Shown here piece by piece: positions 1 through 10,144 of a stretch of DNA of 64,000 nucleotides. Position numbers and translations under genes: made by a program. The notes beneath the pieces were generated by a model that was not told the origin of the DNA, made no database searches, and saw only the letters and a program-made list of their open reading frames with translations. The stretch spans positions 4,464,001-4,528,000 of the forward strand of contig OZ244571.1 in NCBI GenBank assembly GCA_965217825.1. The letters run 5' to 3'. This DNA is from VXNE01 sp965217825 (GTDB taxonomy: Bacteria; Pseudomonadota; Gammaproteobacteria; Pseudomonadales; Azotimanducaceae). How positions within the stretch are numbered: the first letter of the stretch is position 1; every line of letters begins with the position of its first letter.

Positions 1-444
<444 letters not shown>

Positions 445-521
445 TGCACATCTCCAATGCGCTGTCGAGAACGGCGCCCCGACAGCATCGCGTCAGTAAA
501 TTTGCTGGTGAAATATCCCGG

Positions 522-992
522 CTAGAACCGGTAGTGCGAGAATGCCCTGTTCGCTTCCGCCATGCGGTGCGTATCCTCGCGTCTTCTAACCGCGGAGCCC
601 CGACCCTCCGCCGCGTCCATCAGTTCTCCGGCCAACCGCGCCGCCATGGATTTCTCACGACGCGCGCGCGCGCTGTCCACCAGCCAGCGCATGGCCAGCG
701 CCTGGCGCCGGGATGGCCTGACCTCAACGGGAACCTGGTAGGTCGCACCGCCGACCCTGCGGGACTTGACTTCGACAAACGGTGCTACGGTTTCCAGCGC
801 CTTTTCAAATGTTTCAACCGGATCAGAGTGCTCCCTTTGCTCGATTCGCGACAAAGCCCCGTAAACGATGCCTTCAGCGACAGACTTCTTGCCGCTGACC
901 ATCACATGGTTGATGAACTTCGCTACGGTCTGGTTGTGATATTTGGGGTCCGGGAGAATTGCCCGTTTGGCGACGACCCTTCGTCTCGGCAT
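522..992 (-). CDS. rpsG: Small ribosomal subunit protein S7
   Basis: This encodes 30S protein S7 (156 aa, the normal bacterial length), which nucleates assembly of the 16S rRNA 3' major domain and lines the E site. It opens with the canonical MPRRRVVAKRAILPDPKY and contains the conserved GGATYQVPVEVRPSRR segment near residues 81-96. It lies between rpsL (143 bp upstream) and fusA (77 bp downstream) in the str operon. In other bacteria S7 autoregulates this operon by binding the rpsL-rpsG intergenic mRNA. I did not model that structure here, but the 143-bp gap leaves room for it. Confidence 0.97.
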   Translation of the reverse strand: MPRRRVVAKRAILPDPKYHNQTVAKFINHVMVSGKKSVAEGIVYGALSRIEQREHSDPVETFEKALETVAPFVEVKSRRVGGATYQVPVEVRPSRRQALAMRWLVDSARARREKSMAARLAGELMDAAEGRGSAVRRREDTHRMAEANRAFSHYRF

Positions 993-1135
993 CTCATGCC
1001 TCCATGTTGCTCATGCTCGCCCCGCCACATTTGCCTTGCGATCCTCGGGAGGACCTATTCGAACCCACGGCCGATATCCAATAGCGAGCAATCAGTTTTT
1101 GCGATTGCAGCCATCGCGCCGCGATTCGCCGGAAA

Positions 1136-1507
1136 TTACTTTGGTCGCTTTGCCCCGTATTTTGAGCGGCCACGCCGCCGTTCGGCCACGCCAGATGTGT
1201 CCAGGGTACCCCTGATCGTATGGTAGCGAACGCCGGGAAGATCCTTGACGCGTCCACCCCGAATGAGCACGACCGAGTGTTCCTGCAGGTTGTGACCCTC
1301 GCCGCCGATATAGGAATTGACCTCGTAGCCGTTCGTCAGACGCACACGGCAGACCTTCCGCAGGGCGGAGTTCGGTTTGCGCGGCGTAGTCGTGTAGACG
1401 CGGGTACAGACGCCGCGCTTCTGCGGCGACGCCTGCAGCGCCGGCACGATGCTCTTCGATTGACGCCGCTTGCGCGGTTTGCGAACCAATTGGCTGATAG
1501 TCGCCAT
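1136..1507 (-). CDS. rpsL: Small ribosomal subunit protein S12
   Basis: This encodes 30S protein S12 (123 aa), the decoding-centre protein. The chosen ATG at 1507 gives the standard start MATISQLVRKPRKR; the open frame continues upstream, but that extension has no S12 similarity. The two lysines linked to streptomycin resistance when mutated are wild-type: in RKPNSALR (residue 44) and in GRVKDLPG (residue 88). It is the first gene of the str operon. The upstream neighbour is an amino-acid permease 95 bp away on the same strand, not rpoC as in many Gammaproteobacteria. Confidence 0.97.
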   Translation of the reverse strand: MATISQLVRKPRKRRQSKSIVPALQASPQKRGVCTRVYTTTPRKPNSALRKVCRVRLTNGYEVNSYIGGEGHNLQEHSVVLIRGGRVKDLPGVRYHTIRGTLDTSGVAERRRGRSKYGAKRPK

Positions 1508-1602
1508 GCGTTGTCCAGGTACTCCATCCCTCGAGACGCATCCGCACACACGGACGCCCAACCCCAAGGGGCGCGGTATTCTATGCATGCGCGCCGGTAG
1601 CA

Positions 1603-2952
1603 TCAAGCGCAACGCTCCCGCGACATGCGCTGCACGACCACGTAAAAGACTACACCGAGGCCGATGATCAACAGTCCCGCCAGGCTTTCCATCGGCCTCC
1701 GCATGGAGATGTACACCAGCGTCCAACCGGTGACTGCAAGGTAGATCAATGGCGGTAGCGGGTATAGCGGCACCCTGTAAGGGCGTTCGAGGGAGGATTC
1801 GCGCCACCGCAGCACGAACACGCCGGCGACCGTCAGCGCGCTGCTCGCGCCGAGGGTAAATCCCGCAAACACAAGTATGAACTCAAACGAAGCCGTCACC
1901 ACGAAAACCAGGGCCAGCGCGCACTGGAACAGGATTGCGACAGTCGGCACGCCGTGGGCGTTTGTCCTTGCCAGTAGACGGAACACCTTGAAGTCCTGGC
2001 CGACAACCTGTAGCACCCGGGGGCCCGCCAGGATCATCGCACTCACCGTCGAAACGAGCAATAGCGCCAGGACGATGCCCATGATCGCGGCGCCCGACTC
2101 CCCGAGGACGAAGCTGGCGGCGATGTAGCCGATCTCTATCTTGCCGGCCATGGCGTCGACTGGGGCCGCGTACAAGAAGCTGAAGTTGAGCAACAAATAC
2201 AGGATCAACACGGTCCCCGTCCCCAGGAGCAGGATCGTGGAGAGCGTCTCGGCTGGACGCTCCAATTCATCGAGAAGATAGGTTGCGGCGTTCCAACCCG
2301 TATAGGCGTAGTTGACGTAGATAAGGGCAACGGCAAATGCGCCCGAGGCCACCAGGGCGCCATCTCCGGGCGCGGGAAGCAGGCGAATATCCTGGGGAGT
2401 TTCGACCAGCGACCATGTAAGGATGCAGAAGGCCGCGATCAAGCCGACTTTGAGGTACGTAAACGCGCGCTGGGTGCCACCGCTCGCGCGCCGCGTAGAG
2501 GAGTGAACAGCCGAGAGAGCAATGATCAGCAGCGCGGCGAGCCAGGTCGGCGAATACCCCGGAAGAACGGACGCGATGTACGTGCCGAAGGTAATGGCAG
2601 CCAGCGCAGAGGGCGCAGCGAAACCGATCGTTGCGGAAATCCAACCGGACACGAAGCCGACGCCCGGGTGGTAGATGCGTGACAGAAAGTGGTATTCGCC
2701 GCCCGAACGCGGCATCGCCGAGCCGAGTTCGGCGTAGGTCAAAGCACCGCAAAGTGCCGTCAGGCCGCCGATGAACCACAGCATCAAGATGACGAAGCTC
2801 GACTGGATTTCCAACAGTTGGAAACCGAGGCTTGTAAATACCCCTGTGCCGATCATGTTGGCGATCACCACGGTCACCGCGGTGCGCGGAGTGAACTGTC
2901 GTGCGTTCACGCGATCGATCCGGCGGCGGACAAGGTCCTTCCTCGGAGGCAT
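1603..2952 (-). CDS. APC-family amino acid permease
   Basis: This 449-residue inner-membrane protein belongs to the amino acid-polyamine-organocation superfamily. The first helix carries the family signature IANMIGTGVFTSLG, corresponding to the substrate/ion-binding unwound region, and about 12 hydrophobic segments follow. The cytoplasmic stretch LERPYRVPLYPLPP near residue 395 is typical of LAT/APC-type exchangers. I chose ATG 2952; a TTG-type extension to 2997 would run into the divergent membrane-protein gene whose ATG is at 2965. Substrate cannot be told from the sequence. It is transcribed towards rpsL. Confidence 0.85.
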   Translation of the reverse strand: MPPRKDLVRRRIDRVNARQFTPRTAVTVVIANMIGTGVFTSLGFQLLEIQSSFVILMLWFIGGLTALCGALTYAELGSAMPRSGGEYHFLSRIYHPGVGFVSGWISATIGFAAPSALAAITFGTYIASVLPGYSPTWLAALLIIALSAVHSSTRRASGGTQRAFTYLKVGLIAAFCILTWSLVETPQDIRLLPAPGDGALVASGAFAVALIYVNYAYTGWNAATYLLDELERPAETLSTILLLGTGTVLILYLLLNFSFLYAAPVDAMAGKIEIGYIAASFVLGESGAAIMGIVLALLLVSTVSAMILAGPRVLQVVGQDFKVFRLLARTNAHGVPTVAILFQCALALVFVVTASFEFILVFAGFTLGASSALTVAGVFVLRWRESSLERPYRVPLYPLPPLIYLAVTGWTLVYISMRRPMESLAGLLIIGLGVVFYVVVQRMSRERCA

Positions 2953-2964
2953 AATGGCTGGGTC

Positions 2965-3726
2965 ATGTCTCAGTTTGAACTGTTCGGACCTGCCCACATC
3001 GGCGCATTGAGCTTGACGATCGCCCTACCCATCATCCTGGCCGTCATCGTCAGGCGTTACAAGCGCGCCGCCGGAGGAATATGCATCGCTTTCGCAGCCG
3101 TGCTCCTGGTCAACGAGACGGCGCACTGGATTTGGCGCCTGGCGACTTCGGGCGTGGAACAGTTCGTGCGATTGAATCTCCCACTGCACGTCTGCGGGAT
3201 CGCGATCTTCGCGGTCATGGTCGCTCTCGTCTTTCGCAATCGCATGGCCTACGAGATCGCCTGGTTCTGGGGTCTCGCCGGCACAACGAACGCTTTGGTC
3301 ACCCCACAACTCGAAGTGGGGTTTCCGGAGTACCGCTTCTTTCAGTACTTCATCGCCCACGGCGGCATTGTCGCGGGGGCGCTGTTCGCCACCTGGGGAC
3401 TGGGCATGCGCCCGACCGCCATGTCGGTCGTTCGCGCCTTCCTCCTGCTCAACCTGCTTTGCGTCGTCGTATTCGGCGTGAACTGGGCGCTGGGAAGCAA
3501 CTACATGTTTCTCATGGCGCCGCCCGTCACGCAGTCGCCGTTCTTCTTCGCGCCGTGGCCCTGGTACATACCGATCCTCGATGCATTCGCGCTGCTATTG
3601 TTCTGCCTGTTGCTGCTCCCCTTCCTGATCCGCAATCGTCTGCGCAGAGACATCGCCAGATCCGAACGCATGAGCGTCACACTTCCCGAGTCAAGGGATC
3701 AGCACACGAAAGCCGCCTGGCGGTAG
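2965..3726 (+). CDS. TIGR02206-type integral membrane protein
   Basis: This 253-residue protein with seven or so hydrophobic segments resembles the YwaF/TIGR02206 family of conserved membrane proteins of unknown function. The N-terminus MSQFELFGPAHIGAL, the short motif LPLHVCGIAIF near residue 75 and the C-terminal PWPWYIPILDAFALLLF are the recognisable family features. Start ATG 2965 follows a GGAGG at 2944-2948 with rather wide spacing. The gene is divergent from the APC permease, with only 12 bp between start codons, and ends 19 bp from the convergent acyl-CoA synthetase. Function is not known for the family. Confidence 0.75.
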   Translation: MSQFELFGPAHIGALSLTIALPIILAVIVRRYKRAAGGICIAFAAVLLVNETAHWIWRLATSGVEQFVRLNLPLHVCGIAIFAVMVALVFRNRMAYEIAWFWGLAGTTNALVTPQLEVGFPEYRFFQYFIAHGGIVAGALFATWGLGMRPTAMSVVRAFLLLNLLCVVVFGVNWALGSNYMFLMAPPVTQSPFFFAPWPWYIPILDAFALLLFCLLLLPFLIRNRLRRDIARSERMSVTLPESRDQHTKAAWR

Positions 3727-3745
3727 CGATCTTTCCTCCCGGGGA

Positions 3746-5569
3746 TCAGAAACCCGCGGCGCCGCTCCGAATAGTCGCCAGGTAGTCCGAGTCCAAGGGT
3801 TCGTACGTCGTGCTGCCCGGCTTCATCACGTAAACCGGATCGTCGATTTCGTTAATGTCGAAACCTTCCCGCTTGAGGTCCCCCTTAACCATCTTGAACG
3901 TGCCGGTCACTTCTATTTCCGTCTGTACGCGGACGAAGACGGGCCGCGCGTAAGGGGGCAGTTCGCGCGCGACGTAGGCGGCCAGACCTTCCAGGTCGAG
4001 GTCACAACCTTCGGCCAAACGCACCGCCGCCATACCCGCGCGGCCGTCGGCCCCCGGCACCTCCACCCCGTAGACGTTGCAGAACTCGACATCCTGAAAG
4101 CCGTTGATGATCTCACCAACTTCATTGGTGGACACGTTTTCCGACTTCCAGCGAAAGGTGTCGCCGGTGCGATCGACGAACTGATAGTGCGGGTAACCCA
4201 GCGAGAATCCCACATCGACTGCCCGGATGAGATCGCCCGTGTTGAACCAGGCATCGCCCTCCCCCAACACGTCGCGCAGGACCTTGCTCTCCGTAGCTTC
4301 CGTATCCGTGTAGCCCTCGAACCTGGCCGTGGGGCTGATATGACCCAGCAGCAGACCCGGCTCGCCCTGTTCCACTTCGACGCAGCGGCCATCCGCGCCG
4401 CGCACTATCTCGTCGGTGTCCACATCGTAGCGGACCAGGGCGACTCTCGACGAGGTCATGCCGAACGTGCAGTCCTTGTTCAGCAAGTTCGCGAAGGCCA
4501 CGTTGCCCTCGCTTGCGCCATAGAACTCGGTCACGCGCGTTATTCCGTAGCGCTGCTTGAAGTCCAGCCAGATATCGGGCCGCAAGCCGTTGCCCATCAT
4601 GGTGTGCAGCGGGTTGTCGTGATCGTCGGGCAACGCTTTCGAGTTGTTCAGATAGCGGCACAATTCGCCGACATAAATGAATGACGTGCAGCCGTGCTCG
4701 CGCACATCGGGCAGGAAGGCCCTCGCAGAGAACCGTCGACGCAGGAACATGGACGCGCCGGACATGAACGCCGCACCCGCGCCCACCATGAGCGCGGTCC
4801 CGTGGTAGAGCGGCAGGCAGATGTAGATGCGATCCTTCGAAGTGCAGCGCAGCCCCGCAGTGGCCGACAACCCGGCCGTCGCAAGATAGCGGCGATTCGA
4901 CATCACGGCGGCCTTGGGCAAGCCCGTCGTGCCGGAAGTAAAGATATACATGGCGGTCTGACCGAGGGTCATGTCGCCGGTCTCTGGCGGATTTTCCAGC
5001 GAAAGATTGGCGCTACCCGCCGCCATATTTATCGCCCACTCGGGCGCCGGCGAGCCATCCGGCGGGCCATTCGGCGAGCCATCCGGAACGACAAAGTAGT
5101 CGGTGCCTTCCTCGAGATCGAACTCGTCCTTCGCTTCATCGATCGCGTCCTGGACCTCGCCTCCGAACACGCATTTCCGGGACGCGGTCACGTTGACGCA
5201 GTGAATGAGCGGTCGCCCGCGCAAGTTCGTGTTGATCAGCCCGGCAGTGATGCCGAGCTTGTTAGTCGCGATCAACAACGCCAGGAACTCGATTCGGTTC
5301 TCCATGACGATGCTGACAGTGTCGCCGAGGCCCAGTCCAGCTCCCTTGAGGAAGTGGGCGTACCGGTTGGCCCGAGCGTTGAGGTCTCCCCACGTAACGG
5401 TCTCGCCCTCGCAGACAACGGCGGTCAACGTACCGAAGTTCCGGGCGGTGCGTTCGACGACGGCACCCAAACAATCCTTTTCGTCCAGGGGACGGGGCTT
5501 CATGCCTCTCTTCAACGCCAGCAGCACCGGCACGTCCCGCAGCACCGAAACGACTTCGCGAATTCCCAT
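3746..5569 (-). CDS. Long/very-long-chain fatty acyl-CoA synthetase (FATP/FadD6 type)
   Basis: This 607-aa enzyme of the ANL superfamily activates fatty acids with ATP and CoA. The AMP-binding motif YIFTSGTTGLPKAAVMSN is intact near residue 235, followed by the FATP-type EFYGASEGN. The C-terminal subdomain has NTGDLI and the hinge region DRTGDTFRWKSENVSTNEV, which together mark the FATP/VLACS branch rather than classical FadD. I chose ATG 5569 (MGIREVVSVL) over an upstream ATG at 5668 because the extra 33 residues are not family-like. It lies 162 bp downstream of the two-porin cluster on the same strand, so it may share their expression; that is inference. Confidence 0.9.
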   Translation of the reverse strand: MGIREVVSVLRDVPVLLALKRGMKPRPLDEKDCLGAVVERTARNFGTLTAVVCEGETVTWGDLNARANRYAHFLKGAGLGLGDTVSIVMENRIEFLALLIATNKLGITAGLINTNLRGRPLIHCVNVTASRKCVFGGEVQDAIDEAKDEFDLEEGTDYFVVPDGSPNGPPDGSPAPEWAINMAAGSANLSLENPPETGDMTLGQTAMYIFTSGTTGLPKAAVMSNRRYLATAGLSATAGLRCTSKDRIYICLPLYHGTALMVGAGAAFMSGASMFLRRRFSARAFLPDVREHGCTSFIYVGELCRYLNNSKALPDDHDNPLHTMMGNGLRPDIWLDFKQRYGITRVTEFYGASEGNVAFANLLNKDCTFGMTSSRVALVRYDVDTDEIVRGADGRCVEVEQGEPGLLLGHISPTARFEGYTDTEATESKVLRDVLGEGDAWFNTGDLIRAVDVGFSLGYPHYQFVDRTGDTFRWKSENVSTNEVGEIINGFQDVEFCNVYGVEVPGADGRAGMAAVRLAEGCDLDLEGLAAYVARELPPYARPVFVRVQTEIEVTGTFKMVKGDLKREGFDINEIDDPVYVMKPGSTTYEPLDSDYLATIRSGAAGF

Positions 5570-5731
5570 GGCGGCTATTCCCGTTGCTTCATCGAACCAT
5601 ATATATACGCCACGCCCGTCAAAAGAAAGGCGCTCCAAGCACTCGAGTGTTGCAACAGGACACACCACGGGACGGCGCGGAATCGGGCTTCGCGGCGGGC
5701 GTCACACGACTCGACGTCGCGCCACGCCGAA

Positions 5732-6931
5732 TCAAAGCCGGTAAGTGACGACGAACCAGCCCTTCGTGGTGTTGGTGGCGTGTTCGCGAGCGTTGTATCG
5801 CGCGAACTTGAACAGCAGGCCAAGCTTCTCCCCCAGGGGACACGAGACCGATATATCCACCTCCCGGCCGTAGTCCGCGCCGCCCTCGGCCGCTTTGAAA
5901 TCGTGCAGCGCGATGGCGAAGGCGGCGGGACCGACCTTGGTGGCGGCTTTCAGGTAGAAGTCCTTGACTCCCGCCCGCGGCGTGGCCAGGAACTTGTCGG
6001 TCCAGCCCTGGAACTTGTGCAAGGTCGCGGTCGGCGTGCGGAAGGAGGCCGCGCCTTCGTCGCTGCCGAGTATTTCGTAGCCCGCCGTGTACGTCACCGG
6101 CTCGCGTTTCAGCTTGGCCTCAATGGAGTAGTAGGCGGTGTCGTAGGTACGCGGATTGTCGGCCCAATCCGATTGCTGAGCGAAGGAGGCGGTCAGACCG
6201 AACGCTCCAAAAGAGGCCGAGTAGTCGACCCCAAAGGTCCTGTTGGCGTTGCCGGGACCGTTGTCGTTCTCAAAATCCATGAGATAGACAAAGCTGCCGA
6301 ACACATGTCCTTGCGCCGGCTTGACCTCAACCCGGATCAGGTGCGAATTCCCCTCCCAGTCCGCCGGTTGCGCGCCGTCGTCCGGACCGAAAATCCGATT
6401 GACGTTAACCACGTAGCTGTAGTCGATGCTGGCCTTGTCGTGCGAGGACTGCACGCGCAAGGCGTCGAAGGTCTGCTCGTTCTGCCGCCAGGCCACTCCC
6501 CCCACGAAACGCTGTCCGGCGTGGACAATGCGCTGCCGACCCATGGTCACCGTCAGACTGTCGTCGCGGTATCGAAGGTACGCCTGGTTGAGATCGAATC
6601 CCGTGGGGTCCGCCACCACGGGAAACTCCGTGCGCCCGTTGTTGGTGGAGTTGTATCTCTCGTCTCCAACGAGGAGGACATGGTCACCTTCGAGCCCGAC
6701 GGAAAAGCCGTCGGTCGCCGGCATGATCCACGACAGGCGCGCCCGCGCCGTCGACGCGCGCGCATTGTTGTCAATGCCATCCTGATCAACCGTCTCCATG
6801 CGGTAACGGACGTTGAAAGCGGGCTTCGTATCCCGCAGTCCGTCGGCAAATCCCGCAGACGCTTGCGACGGCACCAAAATGGATGCGACAACCGTCGCAG
6901 CCGCGACAGTGTTGAGCGTGGATGTCTTCAT
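5732..6931 (-). CDS. Outer-membrane beta-barrel porin-like protein A (alginate-export-like)
   Basis: This 399-aa protein has a signal peptide ending near QASAGF. The rest alternates polar and hydrophobic residues as in a 16-18 strand barrel and ends in aromatic-rich KGWFVVTYRL, typical of outer-membrane barrel C-termini. Family resemblance is to the alginate-export/porin-like barrels. Conserved blocks include DERYNSTNNGRTEFPVVADP and LMDFENDNGPGNANRTFG. It is a paralog of the barrel encoded at 8827-10041; most blocks are identical or conservatively changed. A second ATG lies at 6940. It sits downstream of helical-repeat protein A in what looks like one operon. The transported substrate is unknown. 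Confidence 0.8.
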   Translation of the reverse strand: MKTSTLNTVAAATVVASILVPSQASAGFADGLRDTKPAFNVRYRMETVDQDGIDNNARASTARARLSWIMPATDGFSVGLEGDHVLLVGDERYNSTNNGRTEFPVVADPTGFDLNQAYLRYRDDSLTVTMGRQRIVHAGQRFVGGVAWRQNEQTFDALRVQSSHDKASIDYSYVVNVNRIFGPDDGAQPADWEGNSHLIRVEVKPAQGHVFGSFVYLMDFENDNGPGNANRTFGVDYSASFGAFGLTASFAQQSDWADNPRTYDTAYYSIEAKLKREPVTYTAGYEILGSDEGAASFRTPTATLHKFQGWTDKFLATPRAGVKDFYLKAATKVGPAAFAIALHDFKAAEGGADYGREVDISVSCPLGEKLGLLFKFARYNAREHATNTTKGWFVVTYRL

Positions 6932-7082
6932 GCAACGCATTCGGATCCGGTCCAGGGCAACTTCATTGCATCATAAATTTCCCGTAGCGTCATCGCTCCG
7001 GGGCACCGGCGGGAAGCTGACCGCAACGGTCCTGACGGGTTGCGACCGGCCAGAGGATTTAGCACGAACCCGGGCGCCGCAG

Positions 7083-8102
7083 TCAGCTTCTCGCGGCCGC
7101 AGACATCATGTCCAGGTTCCTGATGATGCCAAGGACCAAAGCGAATGAGTCACTCGGCCTTTTGCCGGTCGGCTCGGGGCGCTCTGCCCGCTGCTCGTCC
7201 ACGCCGAGGTGAAACTTGATACGCGCCATTTCGGCCAGGAGCATGTTGGTTGAGTCGAAGACCTCCGATGGAGTTACGCGTACCAACGTCAGACTCGGTA
7301 CGCCCGACGCATCCATGCCCAACGCCGTCTGCAGGTTGATAACCTTGTAGGTCGCCCGCAAGACCTGCTGAGCCACCTCCTTCGGCCTCTTCTCTTCCCC
7401 TACCTCGGGCAACTCAAGATCGAGCGAAACGCCAAGCGGCGTGGCGATGAACTCCATCTCATCGAGTATGGAAGTACAGTTCCTGTAGACATCATCCGGC
7501 GTGAGTGGCCGACCGCGGAGTCCGTCGAGCAAAAAAGACGCGTCCGCCAGGTTCTTGTAGACAAACGAAGGCGACATGCCGCCAACGAGAACCGCCGGCT
7601 GTATCTCGCGCTCAATGACCATCTGCGTCTTGATCTTCGTGATCTCGTCGGTGATGTACTCGACATTCGCCAGGACATCGCCCGAATTGACCTCCTTGAA
7701 GGGTATCTGACGAGCCTGGGCCTCCGGAACGCCGAACCGGCGCTGGGTTCGGACAACCTTGGACAGCACCTCCAATGTCTTGGCGTAGACATGGACCGGC
7801 GTGCGCTCTTCCTGCAGTTCCGCTTGCGGCGGGTAGTCGAATACGCCCAACTCGTCCCGCAATATGGAAATCTCGGCGATCAGATCCTGAACCGCCCGAG
7901 AGACCTCGCTGGGTGTCGCCCCTTCGCGCTCGGATTCCCGCTCAGACTCCGACGAGGGACTTAGCCATTCGAGAAACCTGTCAAGCCAACTGCCTTCCGT
8001 CTCTTGAGCGATAGCTTGAGGCCCAAGGGCGCCCGCTAGCAGCAGGACCGAACACATCACCGTCGCATGTTTCGTGCGTCGCATCGACAAACCCTGCTTC
8101 AT
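7083..8102 (-). CDS. Exported helical-repeat protein A, function unknown
   Basis: This 339-aa protein starts at ATG 8102, placed by a GGAGG about 12 bp upstream; the frame is open further but without a plausible start. A signal peptide (MRRTKHATVMCSVLLLAGAL, cleavage near AIAQE) predicts a periplasmic protein. The mature part is built from about eight degenerate units of 25-40 residues following TPxxV-x5-ILxEMxxIxxxLGV, for example TPSEVSRAVQDLIAEISILR, TPDDVYRNCTSILDEMEFIA and TPSEVFDSTNMLLAEMARIK, suggesting an alpha-solenoid. I know no characterised homolog. It is a paralog of the protein at 10145-11143 and sits between a heme protein and porin A. Confidence 0.75.
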   Translation of the reverse strand: MKQGLSMRRTKHATVMCSVLLLAGALGPQAIAQETEGSWLDRFLEWLSPSSESERESEREGATPSEVSRAVQDLIAEISILRDELGVFDYPPQAELQEERTPVHVYAKTLEVLSKVVRTQRRFGVPEAQARQIPFKEVNSGDVLANVEYITDEITKIKTQMVIEREIQPAVLVGGMSPSFVYKNLADASFLLDGLRGRPLTPDDVYRNCTSILDEMEFIATPLGVSLDLELPEVGEEKRPKEVAQQVLRATYKVINLQTALGMDASGVPSLTLVRVTPSEVFDSTNMLLAEMARIKFHLGVDEQRAERPEPTGKRPSDSFALVLGIIRNLDMMSAAARS

Positions 8103-8196
8103 TTTCTTTAAATTCCTCCAAACTACCGCCGAGAGTCCCCTACCGGATAGACCGGGCCTCGGCGTGGATTTCATGGATGTCCGCAAACAGCAAGCG

Positions 8197-8766
8197 CTAC
8201 TCCTCCATGAAGATACGGATGACCACACCGCCCATCACATCACCCAGCTTGAAGTCGCTCCTTGGCGATTTGGGGTGACCATTGTGGCATGAGACGCACG
8301 CTTCGACGCTTGCCACATCCGAATAGACCGCAACCATCGCCCGCCGACCGCTGAGATCTTTCTCTTCCGTATAGAAACGCTCGGTGGGATTGTCCAGGAC
8401 GAATTGCAGGCCCTCCTCCTCGGCGGGAGTGAGAGGACCACTCGCAAAGTTGATCGGAGTGAGTGAGCGCAGAGAGAGCCAGAAGGCGTCGGTGTTCTTC
8501 AGGAGTTCATCGGCGCCCAAACGGAACATTTGCGCCGGCAACGGCAGACCCTTCTCGTCCTTGTAGTGCTCCGAGGCCGTGAGCACGGACTCCTCGAGGG
8601 TCAGCCGCTGCACGACATCCCTCGTATAGGTCTTGCGATTGGCGAAGGCCAATTCGTAGAGCATGTCGGCGACCTGACGATGCGGGACCCCCCCGTCGCC
8701 GCCGGATTCGGCTGCGACTGGAGCCGTGAGACCGAGGGTCAGGATCATGATGAAGATTGTTCGCAT
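8197..8766 (-). CDS. Periplasmic DUF3365 (Tll0287-like) c-type heme protein
   Basis: This 189-aa protein has a clear signal peptide (MRTIFIMILTLGLTAPVAAE) and one c-type heme attachment site, CVSCHNGHPKSPRSDFKLGD, near the C-terminus, in the arrangement typical of the DUF3365/Tll0287-like heme domain. Members act as haem-containing sensory or redox domains, often PAS-like. Start ATG 8766 has an AGGAGG 8 bp upstream. It is the single-copy centre of the duplicated cluster, flanked by porin B (60 bp upstream) and helical-repeat protein A (94 bp downstream). An electron-transfer or redox-sensing role for the cluster is plausible but not shown. Confidence 0.85.
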   Translation of the reverse strand: MRTIFIMILTLGLTAPVAAESGGDGGVPHRQVADMLYELAFANRKTYTRDVVQRLTLEESVLTASEHYKDEKGLPLPAQMFRLGADELLKNTDAFWLSLRSLTPINFASGPLTPAEEEGLQFVLDNPTERFYTEEKDLSGRRAMVAVYSDVASVEACVSCHNGHPKSPRSDFKLGDVMGGVVIRIFMEE

Positions 8767-8826
8767 TTGGAACCCTCCTGGCTAGATGATGGATGACACG
8801 AGTATTTGAGCCGGTCAAACCCGGGA

Positions 8827-10041
8827 TCAAAGCCGGTAGGTGACGACGAGCCACCCCTTGGTGGTGTCAGAAGCGTGCTGGTCCGCGAAGTAGTGGCCAA
8901 GCTTGAATTGCACTCCGAGTCGCTTGCCCAGGGGATATGTGACCGCGATGTCTATTTCGCGCCCGTAGTCCGCGCCCCCTTCCGCCGCCTTGAAGTCATA
9001 CAAAGCCACGGCGAAGCCAAAAGATCCGACGTTTGTGGCAGCCTTCAGATAAGCATTCCCAAGACCCGTTGGCGGCGTGGAAACAAACTTGTCGGCCCAG
9101 CCGCGAAACTTGTGTTGAGCGCCGATGGGCATAAGAACAGTTGCCGCCCCATCGTCACTGCCTATCACTTCATAACCGGCCGTATACGTCACACGATTTC
9201 GTTTCAGTCTGCCTTCAATGGCGTAATGGGCGGCATCATAAGAACGTGGATTGTCGGCCCAATCAGACTGTTGGGCGATGGAAGCGAACAGGCTAAAAGC
9301 CCCTCGAGAAACCGTGTAATCAATTCCAAACGTTCGATTTGAATTATTCGGGCCGTTGTCGTTTTCAAAGTCCATTAAATAAACAAAGCCACCGAATACA
9401 TGCCCTTCGGCAGGCTTGAATTCTCCTCGCGCCAAGTGGGTGTTCCCTTCCCAGTCCGTTGGTTGTACTCCGCCTTCCCGGAAGATCCGATTGACATTGG
9501 CCACGTAGGTGTAATCAAGACTTACACTGTCGTGCGAGGACTGCACGCGCAAGGCGTCGTAGGTCTGCTCGTTCTGCCGCCACGCTTTCGGCGCCACGAA
9601 ATGCTGTTGGGCGTGGCCGATCCACTGGCGACCGGCGGTCACCGTCAGGCCGTCATTCCGGTATTGCACGAATGCGCGATTGAGGTCGAAACCCGTCGGG
9701 TCCGCCACCACGGGAAACTCCGTGCGCCCGTTGTTGGTGGAGTTGTATCGCTCGTCGCCAAGGAGGAAGACATAGTCGCCTTCGAGCCCGACCGAAAACC
9801 CCTCGGTCGACGGCACGATCCACGACAGGCGCGCCCGCGCTGTCGAGGCCGTGGCCGTGTTGTCCATACCGGCCTGTTCAACGGTCTCCAGTCGGTAGCG
9901 AACATTGAAGGCCGGCTTGGTATCACGCGCAGCTTCCAGCAGTCCGGCCGAGGCCGGCTGGGCTGTCGTTGCGGCGAAAGCCGCCGCTGCGACGGCACTC
10001 AGCGTGGATATCGAACGTATGTTGTGGGTATTGCAGTTCAT
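8827..10041 (-). CDS. Outer-membrane beta-barrel porin-like protein B (paralog of A)
   Basis: This 404-aa outer-membrane barrel starts at ATG 10041 (MNCNTHNIRS) and has a signal peptide ending near QPASAG. It shares long blocks with porin A (5732-6931), including the same DERYNSTNNGRTEFPVVADP segment, and ends KGWLVVTYRL. The two genes are clearly a duplication that has diverged over most loops. It lies between helical-repeat protein B (103 bp upstream) and the DUF3365 heme protein. As with A, an alginate-export-like passive channel is the nearest known fold, and the substrate is unknown. Confidence 0.8.
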   Translation of the reverse strand: MNCNTHNIRSISTLSAVAAAAFAATTAQPASAGLLEAARDTKPAFNVRYRLETVEQAGMDNTATASTARARLSWIVPSTEGFSVGLEGDYVFLLGDERYNSTNNGRTEFPVVADPTGFDLNRAFVQYRNDGLTVTAGRQWIGHAQQHFVAPKAWRQNEQTYDALRVQSSHDSVSLDYTYVANVNRIFREGGVQPTDWEGNTHLARGEFKPAEGHVFGGFVYLMDFENDNGPNNSNRTFGIDYTVSRGAFSLFASIAQQSDWADNPRSYDAAHYAIEGRLKRNRVTYTAGYEVIGSDDGAATVLMPIGAQHKFRGWADKFVSTPPTGLGNAYLKAATNVGSFGFAVALYDFKAAEGGADYGREIDIAVTYPLGKRLGVQFKLGHYFADQHASDTTKGWLVVTYRL

Positions 10042-10144
10042 ATCAGTCTTACCAATGATTGGGAGGGCTCGGACGGAGCCCGCCAATGTGGGTTGCAGGG
10101 ATTGCGGTTCGGCGAGACCGAACCGCGACGAAAGGCCGCCTACA

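Noticed and set aside
4694..6976. Long plus-strand open frame of 760 codons
   Set aside because: It lies antisense across the acyl-CoA synthetase and porin A genes; its product is Arg/Gly/Val-rich with no domain. High-GC codon structure produces such mirror frames.
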